Shown one piece after another: positions 1 through 8,676 of a stretch of 15,315 nucleotides of DNA (its first letter is position 1; each line of letters begins with the position of its first letter). The notes under the pieces were generated by a model. That model did no database searches, was not told the DNA's origin, and was given only the letters and a program-made list of their open reading frames with translations. A program made the position numbers and the translations under genes. The DNA comes from an uncultured Erysipelotrichaceae bacterium (GTDB lineage Bacteria; Bacillota_I; Bacilli_A; Erysipelotrichales; Erysipelotrichaceae), in contig CACZPD010000271.1 in assembly GCA_902782955.1 (NCBI GenBank), positions 1-15,315 on the forward strand. The letters are read 5' to 3'.

Positions 1-797
1 GAGGAAAGATCCGCCAGTATTTCCTGCAGCGTCTTTTCCTGATCCCGTGTCAGCGCAAACGGGAGTGAGCGGATCACGTCATTGATCTTGTTTCTGTCAA
101 ATCGTTTCGGTTCCTTGACGATGCCTTCCCCTTCTTCATCCCGTACAGCCTGGATGGTCAGGAAGAATTTGAGGAACTCCTCATATTTCAGCGTCCTGTA
201 TGCCTGACGGATATCATTTTCCGATTCCGGGAAATGGATACTGCCGATGGCCTGGGCCTTCCGCAGAAGCCGGTAGCGCTGTATAAACTGTTCCGGGATG
301 AGATCGGGGATCTCATTCACCAGCTGGGCATATACTTTTTCCATGCATGCCCTGATCGTTCTCTGCTGGATGCCTGCTTTGGTGCTGTAAACAGGCGTGA
401 TGAGCGGATGTTCGGACAGCGGCTTCATATCATAGGACGTGGCTGTTACCTTGTCCTTGCCCATATAAATGCCGCGTATAGTCACCAGCTGCCCGTCTGT
501 CAGACTTTTTGCCCAGGGACGGTTGAATACCGTGATCTTCAGGATGCGGTCAAAAGCCTGGACGGAAAAGATCACATTCGTCTTTTTCCCGTATCCCCAG
601 TGACGCACAGCTCCTGTCACGATGCCTTCAAATGTAACGTTCTGCTTTACCTGCCAGGTATCGATGTCCGAACTGTTCAGGATATCATACCGGATCGGGT
701 AATAAGAAAAGAGCTCTTCCGTATCGCCTATGCCAAGCTGATGCAGTGCCTCAATTCTTGTCTTTGTCAGTCTGAGCTCTTTTTCTTCTATTAACAT
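1..797 (-). CDS. recG: ATP-dependent DNA helicase RecG, N-terminal part (runs off the left edge)
   Basis: RecG remodels stalled replication forks and branched recombination intermediates. About 265 residues are visible. The N-terminal segment (LGIGDTEELFSYYPIRYD, about residues 21-38) and the following beta-rich stretch correspond to the wedge/OB-fold region. YRTLKYEEFLKFFLTIQ and then LPFALTRDQEKTLQEILADL lead into the first helicase domain, as in Bacillus-type RecG. Walker motifs lie beyond the window. The ATG at 795-797 is the only reasonable start: the frame stays open upstream but offers no ATG, GTG or TTG close by. There is no Shine-Dalgarno; an extended -10 sits six bases before the ATG, so the mRNA may be leaderless. 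asp23-fakA-recG is a common Bacillota order, here interrupted by two glycosidase genes. Identity is from remembered family sequence, not a search. Confidence 0.93.
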   Translation of the reverse strand, partial: MLIEEKELRLTKTRIEALHQLGIGDTEELFSYYPIRYDILNSSDIDTWQVKQNVTFEGIVTGAVRHWGYGKKTNVIFSVQAFDRILKITVFNRPWAKSLTDGQLVTIRGIYMGKDKVTATSYDMKPLSEHPLITPVYSTKAGIQQRTIRACMEKVYAQLVNEIPDLIPEQFIQRYRLLRKAQAIGSIHFPESENDIRQAYRTLKYEEFLKFFLTIQAVRDEEGEGIVKEPKRFDRNKINDVIRSLPFALTRDQEKTLQEILADLS

Positions 798-803
798 GTA
801 GAT

Positions 804-812
804 ATTATACCA
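804..812 (-). promoter_or_regulatory. Extended -10 promoter of recG
   Basis: The minus strand reads TGGTATAAT, a perfect extended -10 hexamer, followed by six bases (ATCTAC) and then the recG ATG. The -35 region (ATGTTT at 17-bp spacing) is poor, as is usual for extended -10 promoters. The expected transcription start, 6-7 bases after the hexamer, falls on or next to the A of the start codon. Confidence 0.65.
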
Positions 813-850
813 TTCCCACGGGATTAAAACATCCGCGGAAACCGTGTCCG

Positions 851-884
851 GGCAGAAAGAAAAACCGCATCCATGTGCGGTTTC
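851..884 (-). terminator. Rho-independent terminator after the glycosidase cassette
   Basis: A perfect 8-bp inverted repeat (862-869 with 876-883, AAACCGCA/TGCGGTTT) with a 6-base loop. In the minus direction it is followed by TTTCTTTCT. It lies just past the mupG stop and upstream of the recG promoter, so it ends the GH1-mupG transcript. Confidence 0.8.
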
Positions 885-892
885 TGTATCTG

Positions 893-1978
893 TTATTCGA
901 TGATGCCGAAGAGATAGGACGGTTTCACCCAGTCCAGCAGGATCTCTTCATGCGGGGCAAGCCTGCCGACGAGATTGTATTCATCGGAAAGTTCCAGATC
1001 TTCATTAGCGATCCACAGTTCACCCCTGTAATGTTCCAGATTGTCATTGACGATCACGACATCACCGCGGTGCACGATCCTGTCTTTGCGCGGACGCGGC
1101 GGGATCGGTTTCCCCTTGAAAACAACACGCGGCATGCTGGAACGCACGGCACACTCGTTGTCGCCGCGGCTGGAATGCTTGTCCCAGAATATGATGTCCC
1201 TTTCGTTATCGGTGATATCCGGTTCCGTAACGATGCGGAAAACGATCTTTGTCAGATCCGTCTTCGCCAGCAGTTCCAGTTCCTCGTCGCTCGCGAAGCA
1301 GTTGCCGATCAGGATATCCTGGCAGAGGTTCATCGCGTTGAGATGACGCAGCTGCAGGTCGATCGGCAGATCCCGGTGCATTTCCAGGGTGGCAAGGCCG
1401 TCGAACACAGGCCATGGGCCGAATGTGTTCTTCTCCTGGGAAGAGATGAAACTGGCAACGCGGAGGCCTGTCTTCCTGTATTTCGTTTTCAGGTCAATGT
1501 AGCGCTTCAGACCCATGCCGGTATGACGCTGCGGATAGAAATTGGAACAAAGGCACATGTTCTCCCGGTCGGCGCCGTTTTCGATCAGCTGCTCAATGCC
1601 GATGGAAGCGGATGCGTTGTATTCGATTTTGATGCCGTACGGATTATGCGTAAGCGCGATGTCTTCCATTTCACCGAAATGACCGTCCAGACGGATAATA
1701 TCCAGACCGATTTCATGGAAGACGGAAAGATCATAAGGCGTTGCCCCGATCTTTGCGAATACTTCCGGGTTGGTATCTGCGCTTACGGTCAGGCCTGCCT
1801 CATGGGCGACTGTGCAGAACTCCTTAAAGTTCGCAACGATCTCTTCCTTTGTTTCCGTTACAGACAGGAAACATGTAAATACGCGTTTGAATCCGAGGCT
1901 TCCCGCTTTCCGCATATAGGCATATGCCTTTTCCTTTGTCGTATGTTCAGGAAATACCGATATTCCAAGCTGTTTCAT
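893..1978 (-). CDS. mupG: MupG-like 6-phospho-N-acetylmuramidase (GH170, DUF871 family)
   Basis: A 361-residue protein of the DUF871 family, whose characterised member is Staphylococcus aureus MupG (GH170). MupG cleaves MurNAc-6-phosphate-GlcNAc in the cytoplasm during recovery of cell-wall fragments. Visible features are the N-terminal strand LGISVFPEH, a TIM-barrel-like first two thirds with HNPYG (about 111-115), NAS (121-123) and CSNFYPQRHTG (about 144-154), and a C-terminal beta-rich domain of the cyclophilin-like kind known for this family (GDVVIVNDNLEHYRGEL region). There is no signal peptide. The ATG has an AAGGAG site seven bases upstream, and 15 bp separate it from the GH1 stop, so the two are co-transcribed. 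No MurNAc PTS transporter, MurQ etherase or MurR regulator is in the window, so the substrate is inferred from family. The family could include members with other phospho-disaccharide substrates. Confidence 0.85.
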   Translation of the reverse strand: MKQLGISVFPEHTTKEKAYAYMRKAGSLGFKRVFTCFLSVTETKEEIVANFKEFCTVAHEAGLTVSADTNPEVFAKIGATPYDLSVFHEIGLDIIRLDGHFGEMEDIALTHNPYGIKIEYNASASIGIEQLIENGADRENMCLCSNFYPQRHTGMGLKRYIDLKTKYRKTGLRVASFISSQEKNTFGPWPVFDGLATLEMHRDLPIDLQLRHLNAMNLCQDILIGNCFASDEELELLAKTDLTKIVFRIVTEPDITDNERDIIFWDKHSSRGDNECAVRSSMPRVVFKGKPIPPRPRKDRIVHRGDVVIVNDNLEHYRGELWIANEDLELSDEYNLVGRLAPHEEILLDWVKPSYLFGIIE

Positions 1979-1993
1979 ATATGCACTCCTTTT

Positions 1994-3503
<1,510 letters not shown>

Positions 3504-3507
<4 letters not shown>

Positions 3508-3532
3508 AAAAAAGTGGTTTAAAACCACTTTT
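3504..3532 (-). terminator. Rho-independent terminator of asp23-fakA, overlapping the fakA stop
   Basis: An 11-bp perfect inverted repeat about one central base (3510-3520 with 3522-3532, AAAAGTGGTTT/AAACCACTTTT). As RNA it is likely an 8-bp stem with a 7-base loop. In the minus direction it is followed by a run of T. Its upstream arm shares two bases with the fakA TAA codon (3531-3533). Confidence 0.85.
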
Positions 3533-5132
3533 ATTCAGCGCCGATTATGAAGCAGTACACAGGCTGTCCGCCGGCCTGCACTTCGACATCCGCGTCATAG
3601 TTTTCTTCGATGTACTCACGCAGGCTTGCGCAGTCTTCATCGGTTGCGTCCTCACCCTGCAGGATGGTGATCAGCTCGGTATCTTCATTCGTCATATGAT
3701 CGACCAGATACTTCGCAGCTTCGATCTTGTCCTTGGAGGTATGGATGATATCCTTTTCCCGGATGCTCATGTAATCGCCGGCATGGATCTCCGTGCCGTC
3801 AATGGATGTATCCTTGATGGCGTATGTAACGGAACCGGAAACGACATTGGCGATCGCTTCTTCCATCGCTTCCCTGTTCGTATCGAGGTCCGCGTCAGGA
3901 TTGAAGGATACACAGGCACTGATGCCCTGCATGACGCTCTTCGTTTCAAATACGATGATGTCTTTATCCTTTGTGACATAAGCTGCCTGACGGGCTGCCA
4001 TGATGATGTTCGAGTTGTTCGGGAATACGAAGATATGTCTTGCATGCACTTTCTTGAACGCGGAAACGAAATCTTCTGTCGACGGGTTCATTGTCTGTCC
4101 GCCGGAAACGATATAATCCACGCGGTAATCCTTGAACAGTTTCTTCAGTCCGTCTCCTGCCGCAACTGCGATCATGCCGAATTCCTTTTCTTCCTGAACT
4201 TCTTCCTCGATAATTGTCGGAAGCAGGTCATCCTGGATATTCTGGATCTGGATCTTTGTGAATTCACCGTAACGCTGGCCGAGTGTCAGCGCGTCGCCCG
4301 GTGTCATGGTGTTGCAACGGACTTTGACGATTCCGTCTTCCACGATCACTGTTACCTTATTGGCAAACTTGTGCAGGTTCTTCCTGTACTTTTCATCATC
4401 GAATGTATCGTGCCATTTTTCGTTGAGCTTCAGAATATACTCTGTACGGTATCCGGAAGAACGTTCTGTCTTGTCTTCCTTCGGTGCGCTTTCCTGGGCT
4501 GCCGTCTGTACGGGACTGCCCTGCAGACATGCACGGAAGCCTTCCAGGATCGTCAGAAGACCGGCACCGCCGGAGTCAACGACATGCGCTTCTTTCAGCA
4601 CCGGCAGAAGTTCCGGCGTCTCATCAAGGGCACGCTTTGCCTCATTGCACAGTACATCCACAAGTTCTTCAACAGAAGCTTCCGGATGTTCTGCCATATA
4701 TGCTTCGCCGGCTTCGGAAGATTCCCTGACGACTGTCAGGATCGTTCCTTCGACCGGTTTCATGACGGCTTTATAAGCCAGTCTTGTTCCGTTGGACATC
4801 GCTGCCGCAAAATCCTGTGCGCTCAGTACTTCTTTTTCCTTTACGGACTGGTAGAACCCGCGGAAGATCTGGGAAAGGATAACGCCGGAGTTTCCGCGCG
4901 CACCCATCAGCAGGCCGCGGCTGAGTGTTTTGGTGAGGACAGGTATGGCTTCTGAGCCGCTCTTGAGAGCTTCGGACACACCATTCGAAAATGTCAGGTA
5001 CATATTCGTACCGGTATCTCCGTCAGGTACAGGGAATACGTTAAGCGCATCCACTTCCGCTTTCTTGTTGCTCAGATTGTTGCAGCCGGATTCCAGCATT
5101 TGTTTCAGTATTTGACCATTCATCTGTTCCAT
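3531..5132 (-). CDS. fakA: Fatty acid kinase catalytic subunit FakA (YloV, DhaL/DAK2 domain)
   Basis: FakA phosphorylates fatty acids held by a FakB (DegV-family) binding protein, giving acyl-phosphate for phospholipid synthesis. The protein has 533 residues, near the usual 550. The N-terminal DhaL nucleotide domain shows PVPDGDTGTNM (about 34-44), whose aspartates bind Mg-ATP, then MGARGNSGVILSQIFRGF and DSGGAGL. The C-terminal half carries SGGQTMNPSTEDF and PNNSNIIMAARQA, typical of the YloV family. A TTG at 5136-5138 in the same frame is only four bases from GGAGG. The ATG at 5130-5132 has a 9-base spacing and is preferred. The GGAGG follows directly on the asp23 stop, suggesting translational coupling. 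No FakB gene is in the window. Confidence 0.92.
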   Translation of the reverse strand: MEQMNGQILKQMLESGCNNLSNKKAEVDALNVFPVPDGDTGTNMYLTFSNGVSEALKSGSEAIPVLTKTLSRGLLMGARGNSGVILSQIFRGFYQSVKEKEVLSAQDFAAAMSNGTRLAYKAVMKPVEGTILTVVRESSEAGEAYMAEHPEASVEELVDVLCNEAKRALDETPELLPVLKEAHVVDSGGAGLLTILEGFRACLQGSPVQTAAQESAPKEDKTERSSGYRTEYILKLNEKWHDTFDDEKYRKNLHKFANKVTVIVEDGIVKVRCNTMTPGDALTLGQRYGEFTKIQIQNIQDDLLPTIIEEEVQEEKEFGMIAVAAGDGLKKLFKDYRVDYIVSGGQTMNPSTEDFVSAFKKVHARHIFVFPNNSNIIMAARQAAYVTKDKDIIVFETKSVMQGISACVSFNPDADLDTNREAMEEAIANVVSGSVTYAIKDTSIDGTEIHAGDYMSIREKDIIHTSKDKIEAAKYLVDHMTNEDTELITILQGEDATDEDCASLREYIEENYDADVEVQAGGQPVYCFIIGAE

Positions 5133-5141
5133 GTACAAATG

Positions 5142-5146
5142 CCTCC
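5142..5146 (-). promoter_or_regulatory. Ribosome binding site that decides the fakA start
   Basis: GGAGG on the minus strand, overlapping the last base of the asp23 TAG stop. It lies 9 bases from the ATG at 5132 and only about 4 from the upstream TTG, so it supports the ATG. Confidence 0.75.
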
Positions 5147-5505
5147 TAACTCAGGATCCTTACGCCCTGCACAAAAACGTTTACTGCACCGATCTCTTCG
5201 GAAAGTGTCTTTTCCAGTTCGTATTTCACTTTCTTCTGTGCTTCCTGGACTACTTCGGAAATCTTGACACCAAAACCAACGATGATGTAAAGATCTATTT
5301 CAAGCTTCTGGTCTTTCCGGCGGACAACAACACCTTTCTGAACATTTTCCTTCTTGAGGAGCTCTGCCCAGCCGTCACGCAGAACCTGTTTGCTGGCCAT
5401 ACCGACCACTCCGTAGCATTCCGCAATGATGGTTCCCGCCAGAATAGCCACTGCGTCTTCCGTAACGGAAATATTTCCATAATTAGTCTGCTTTTCTATC
5501 GTCAT
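5146..5505 (-). CDS. Asp23/YloU family envelope-stress protein
   Basis: A 119-residue Asp23 (alkaline shock protein 23, Gls24) family protein. GNISVTEDAVAILAGTIIAECYGVVGMA near the N-terminus and the C-terminal VNVFVQGVRI are typical. In Staphylococcus, Asp23 sits at the membrane through a partner and affects the envelope-stress response; the biochemical role of the YloU paralogue is not established. It has no membrane segment. The ATG is preceded by AAAGGAGAG with good spacing. It sits 13 bp upstream of fakA, the near-universal yloU-yloV pairing in Bacillota. Confidence 0.9.
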   Translation of the reverse strand: MTIEKQTNYGNISVTEDAVAILAGTIIAECYGVVGMASKQVLRDGWAELLKKENVQKGVVVRRKDQKLEIDLYIIVGFGVKISEVVQEAQKKVKYELEKTLSEEIGAVNVFVQGVRILS

Positions 5506-5531
5506 GAAAATCTCTCCTTTTTATAAATTTA

Positions 5532-5540
5532 ATTATAACA
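5532..5540 (-). promoter_or_regulatory. Extended -10 promoter of asp23-fakA
   Basis: The minus strand reads TGTTATAAT (perfect extended -10), placing the start point near 5525, about 20 bases before the asp23 ATG and just ahead of AAAGGAGAG. The -35 at 17-bp spacing (TCGCAA) is poor. Confidence 0.6.
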
Positions 5541-5557
5541 AAAGAATATGTCTTTTG
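5539..5557 (-). terminator. Weak hairpin between ftsQ and asp23, possible terminator
   Basis: A 7-bp perfect inverted repeat CAAAAGA/TCTTTTG with a 5-base loop, lying just after the ftsQ TAA (5561-5563). Downstream in the minus direction is TTATAATTAAATTT, an A/T-rich but broken U-tract. The stem has only two G-C pairs, so termination would be partial at best. Confidence 0.35.
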
Positions 5558-5560
5558 CGA

Positions 5561-6631
5561 TTATTCGCTGTCCTGTTCTTTATTCTCCGGTTCTTCTTCC
5601 GGTATTACAAGCACACCGGTCTTGTAATATCCCGCTTCATAGTGTTCCACGAAATCGAGATCCCGGACTTCATCACCCTGTTCATTGATCGGTACGGGGA
5701 TCTTCTTTCCGTTCTCATCACGCGCGTATTTGCCTTCCTTGTCATAGTAGAAATGCTTGATCGCCAGGTCGCCGTAGGAATTGGTGATGATCTTTCCGTT
5801 TTCATCACGCCAGTATTCCCGCTCGGTTTCTTTTTTGTCCCACGGGCATTCGGATGTATAGGCTGCCGCCTGATATTCTTTCGCGACTGCGTAGATGCAC
5901 TGCTTTTTATTCTTCAGTCTGCTGTAGATCTCGTTGTAGCGGTTGATGATATCGGTATTGTAGTAATCCGCGATCACAAACGCACCGTCCCGCATGACGA
6001 TCACCATGGCGTCCTCGTCATAAGGCATCGGATACTCGCGGATCTCTGAAATGTTGGCAATGACGCTGTCGTCTATGTTCGCGAACGCTTTTGACAGAAG
6101 CCGTTTCTGTTCCGGTTCCTCAAATCCGGTAATGAACGGCACTTTCGCGATCACATCGAGGAATTCACTTTTCAGTTCTGTCTCGCTTCCGTCCGCCATC
6201 AGCAGCCATCCTTTTTCGTCATACCGGTAGCCTACGACCTTTTTTTCTTTGACCTTTATCACAATACGGTTGTTGTTATTGAGGCTGACAGAAGCGGATT
6301 CGACCATCGGATCCGTTTCGACCTTATAGTTGACATACGGCGGAAAGACCAGATAAAAGATGTCATTCATCTTTACGCCCGACAAGGTACGGACATAATC
6401 ATCCGTCAGGAAATGATTGCCGGAAACCGTAACGCTGTGGATCCTGCTCGCAGGTATCATGAAATAGAAAAAGAGAATGACAAAAAGACCGGTCAGAATC
6501 GCAGCCTTCTGCAATGCCGGTTTTTCCTTTTTGAACTTTCCTGATTCACGGTCTTTGCTGTGCTTGCGGAACAGGTATTCCACACCCGGCGCGAAAGCAT
6601 CATCAAAATAATCCGTTATTTTTTCTGCCAA
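5561..6631 (-). CDS. ftsQ: Cell division protein FtsQ/DivIB with a long C-terminal extension
   Basis: FtsQ (DivIB) is a bitopic membrane protein that bridges early and late divisome proteins with FtsL and FtsB/DivIC. The 356 residues comprise a charged cytoplasmic part (1-40), one membrane helix (about 42-60, AILTGLFVILFFYFMIP), a POTRA domain opening with IHSVTVSGNHFLTDDYV (64-80), and a beta domain to about 250. An unusual tail of about 100 residues follows, carrying RDENGK twice (275-280 and 304-309) and an acidic end. Family members I know are about 260-290 residues. The start is TTG at 6629-6631 with GGAG eight bases upstream, inside the murB coding end; the genes overlap by 16 bases. 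It is third in the murG-murB-ftsQ unit. The identity is strong for the first 250 residues; the tail function is unknown. Confidence 0.88.
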   Translation of the reverse strand: MAEKITDYFDDAFAPGVEYLFRKHSKDRESGKFKKEKPALQKAAILTGLFVILFFYFMIPASRIHSVTVSGNHFLTDDYVRTLSGVKMNDIFYLVFPPYVNYKVETDPMVESASVSLNNNNRIVIKVKEKKVVGYRYDEKGWLLMADGSETELKSEFLDVIAKVPFITGFEEPEQKRLLSKAFANIDDSVIANISEIREYPMPYDEDAMVIVMRDGAFVIADYYNTDIINRYNEIYSRLKNKKQCIYAVAKEYQAAAYTSECPWDKKETEREYWRDENGKIITNSYGDLAIKHFYYDKEGKYARDENGKKIPVPINEQGDEVRDLDFVEHYEAGYYKTGVLVIPEEEPENKEQDSE

Positions 6632-7521
6632 TTAAATTTCTCCATTTCCATCTGCAGAGAAATTCCGTATTTCTCTTTGACTTTCTGCTGGATCTCCTCA
6701 ACAAGCGCAAGAAAATCCTTTGCCGAGGCATGATCCCTGTTGACGATGAAATTGCAGTGCTTGTCTGAAACATACGCGCCGCCTAGGGATTTTCCCCTGT
6801 ATCCGATCCCGTCGATCAGTTCCCATGCATTTACACCCGGCGGATTGCGGAATACCGATCCGCAGCTCGGATACTCAAGCGGCTGGGAAGCGATTCTCCT
6901 TGCCCTTCTGTCGTCCATGAGGTCCGAGATCTCTTCCCTGTCCTTCGGCTTCAGATTCATCCGGCAGCCGAGGATCACCCAGCTGGGATGCTCCTGGAAG
7001 ATACTGGAGCGATAACCGAATTTGCAGTGGGACGCAGGGATCCATTCAAACTTCCCGTGCGCGTAGATAAATACTTCCGTAATGACTTCAGCCATGGAAG
7101 AACGGTATGCGCCGGCATTCATATAGATGGCACCGCCTACTGTTCCCGGTATGCCGCAGGCAAATTCCAGTCCCGAGAGACCATGCTTCATGGCATCATG
7201 CGCAAGAACGATAAGAGAACATCCTGCCTGCGCCGTAACCATGCAGTCCTGAAAATAGGAATGATTGTATTCCCTGTCAAGCCGGATGATCACACCGTCA
7301 TACGGGTCATCCGAGGCGAGGATATCACTACCTTTGCCGAGAAACTTCCACGGAACATTGTTCTTTTTCAGAAGCCGGATGATGGAATCCAGCGCTACAT
7401 CCGTTTCCGGATAAACAACATATTTTGCATTTCCGCCGATCCGGAGCGTTGTCATGGTTGACAGCGGTACGTCTTTTTCCACGGCGGCGAATTTTGATAA
7501 CTTTTCTTCTAACCTATCCAT
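6616..7521 (-). CDS. murB: UDP-N-acetylenolpyruvoylglucosamine reductase MurB
   Basis: MurB is the cytoplasmic FAD enzyme that uses NADPH to reduce UDP-GlcNAc-enolpyruvate to UDP-MurNAc. The protein has 301 residues, the normal length for the Gram-positive type. Motifs: TTLRIGGNAKYVVYP (24-38), the FAD loop LGKGSDILASD (61-71, with Asp66 where Asn is usual), CGIPGTVGGAIYMNAGAY (122-139), YRSSIF (170-175), and PSCGSVFRNP with the likely proton-donor Ser222. GGAYVSDKHCNFIVN follows. The ATG at 7519-7521 lies within the end of murG (8-base overlap, ATGGATAG), so the two are translationally linked. Pairing of murG, murB and ftsQ is a common abbreviated division/cell-wall arrangement in Bacillota. 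Confidence 0.95.
   Translation of the reverse strand: MDRLEEKLSKFAAVEKDVPLSTMTTLRIGGNAKYVVYPETDVALDSIIRLLKKNNVPWKFLGKGSDILASDDPYDGVIIRLDREYNHSYFQDCMVTAQAGCSLIVLAHDAMKHGLSGLEFACGIPGTVGGAIYMNAGAYRSSMAEVITEVFIYAHGKFEWIPASHCKFGYRSSIFQEHPSWVILGCRMNLKPKDREEISDLMDDRRARRIASQPLEYPSCGSVFRNPPGVNAWELIDGIGYRGKSLGGAYVSDKHCNFIVNRDHASAKDFLALVEEIQQKVKEKYGISLQMEMEKFNWQKK
6640..6643 (-). promoter_or_regulatory. Ribosome binding site supporting the ftsQ TTG start
   Basis: GGAG within the last codons of murB, exactly eight bases before the TTG at 6629-6631. No ATG or GTG lies at a suitable distance, so the non-canonical start is well supported. Confidence 0.7.
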
Positions 7522-8590
7522 TATGCACGAGCTCCTGCATCCATTCTATCATCTTATCAGCCGCATCCGTACAGCCGCATTTCCGGGCGTTTTCACGGAT
7601 CGTTTCCAGCCTCCCGGGATCCTTTGCCAGTTCATTGACCATTCCGGCAAGTTTCTCCGCTGTAAGATCCTTTTCTTCCAGCAGGACTGCCGCGTCTTTC
7701 TTCACCAGTTCCATGGCATTGTAATACTGATGATTATTCGGCACATACGGGCTCGGGATCAGGATGGCAGCGCAGCCGATCGCGCCGATCTCGGCCATTG
7801 TTGTGGCACCGGCACGGGTCACCGCCAGTGTGCATCCTTTCAGCATTTCCTGCCCGTTCACATAATCTGCAATGTGGATATTCCCGGAACCGGAATAGCG
7901 GAACGAATACGGATTATCTTTTCCGGCCGCGATAATGATCTGGATATCCGGATCAAACAGCGGGCATGCTTCATCCAGCACTTTTGAAACGGAAGAAGAT
8001 CCGAGTGATCCCATCATGATCACGACGAACGGCTTTTCGGGATCCAGACCATATTGTTTCAGTGTCTGCGGATCGAAAGTCACCTCCGCAGCCTGCGAAG
8101 CAGACGGGTTGCCGAGAATGCGTGTCTTTTCACGTCCTAACTGTTCGAGATTGCTTTCGTAGCATCCGACAATGGCATCAGCCTGTTTCCGCAGGAATAC
8201 ATTCGCCTTGCCGGCATAGCTGTTCGCTTCATGCAGCATTACCGGTATATGCATTTGGTGCGCCGCTATGATCAGCGGGACACTGATGTAGTTGCCGAAT
8301 CCCACGCAGATATCCGGCTTTTCCTCTTTCAGAAGCTTCCGGCAGTAAACATACGCCGAAGCCATGGACAAAACTGATTTTACCTTCTGCTTTACACCGC
8401 CGTTGGTGCCGGTCATATTCCGGCCGAAAAACCGGTATCCGCGGGCCGGGATCACATCCGCTTCCATGCGGTTGCCGGAACCGAAGAATACGATCTCGGA
8501 ATCCGGTTCTTTCTTTTTCAATATATCAGCCAGCGCCAGTGCGGGATAAATATGTCCGCCCGTTCCGCCGGCAGCGATCATAACTTTCAT
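7514..8590 (-). CDS. murG: UDP-N-acetylglucosamine transferase MurG
   Basis: MurG is a peripheral membrane glycosyltransferase (GT28) that adds GlcNAc to lipid I to give lipid II on the inner face of the membrane. The protein has 358 residues, normal for the family. The N-terminal glycine loop AAGGTGGHIYPALALADIL (about 6-24) binds the lipid-phosphate side. NSYAGKANVFL, VIMMGSLGSSSVSKVL and the donor-binding TRAGATTMAEIGAI then IPSPYVPNNHQYYNA are typical. The frame stays open further upstream to 8710, but that stretch overlaps engB and its terminator. The ATG at 8588-8590 has GGAG six bases upstream and gives the canonical N-terminus. It is first in murG-murB-ftsQ. Confidence 0.95.
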   Translation of the reverse strand: MKVMIAAGGTGGHIYPALALADILKKKEPDSEIVFFGSGNRMEADVIPARGYRFFGRNMTGTNGGVKQKVKSVLSMASAYVYCRKLLKEEKPDICVGFGNYISVPLIIAAHQMHIPVMLHEANSYAGKANVFLRKQADAIVGCYESNLEQLGREKTRILGNPSASQAAEVTFDPQTLKQYGLDPEKPFVVIMMGSLGSSSVSKVLDEACPLFDPDIQIIIAAGKDNPYSFRYSGSGNIHIADYVNGQEMLKGCTLAVTRAGATTMAEIGAIGCAAILIPSPYVPNNHQYYNAMELVKKDAAVLLEEKDLTAEKLAGMVNELAKDPGRLETIRENARKCGCTDAADKMIEWMQELVHNG

Positions 8591-8614
8591 GTGTTTCTCC
8601 TGATACTGTGGATT

Positions 8615-8623
8615 ATCATAACA
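8615..8623 (-). promoter_or_regulatory. Possible extended -10 promoter of murG-murB-ftsQ
   Basis: The minus strand reads TGTTATGAT, an extended -10 with a 5/6 hexamer, about 25 bases before the murG ATG and downstream of the engB terminator. The -35 is poor. Because a strong terminator lies upstream, this unit needs its own promoter. Confidence 0.5.
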
Positions 8624-8642
8624 TATCATGTTTTTATCTGCA

Positions 8643-8676
8643 CGGAAAGAAAAAGCACCCCTTTCAGGAGTGCTTT
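8643..8676 (-). terminator. Rho-independent terminator of engB, containing its stop codon
   Basis: A 10-bp stem (8652-8661 with 8667-8676) and a 5-base loop. The one DNA mismatch becomes a G-U pair in the minus-strand RNA, and the stem is followed by UUUUUCUUU. The engB TGA (8664-8666) lies in the loop, and the last codons of engB (Lys-His-Ser) form the upstream arm. Confidence 0.88.

Noticed and set aside
5133..5138. TTG start for fakA two codons upstream
   Set aside because: It lies only about four bases from GGAGG; the ATG at 5132 has better spacing.
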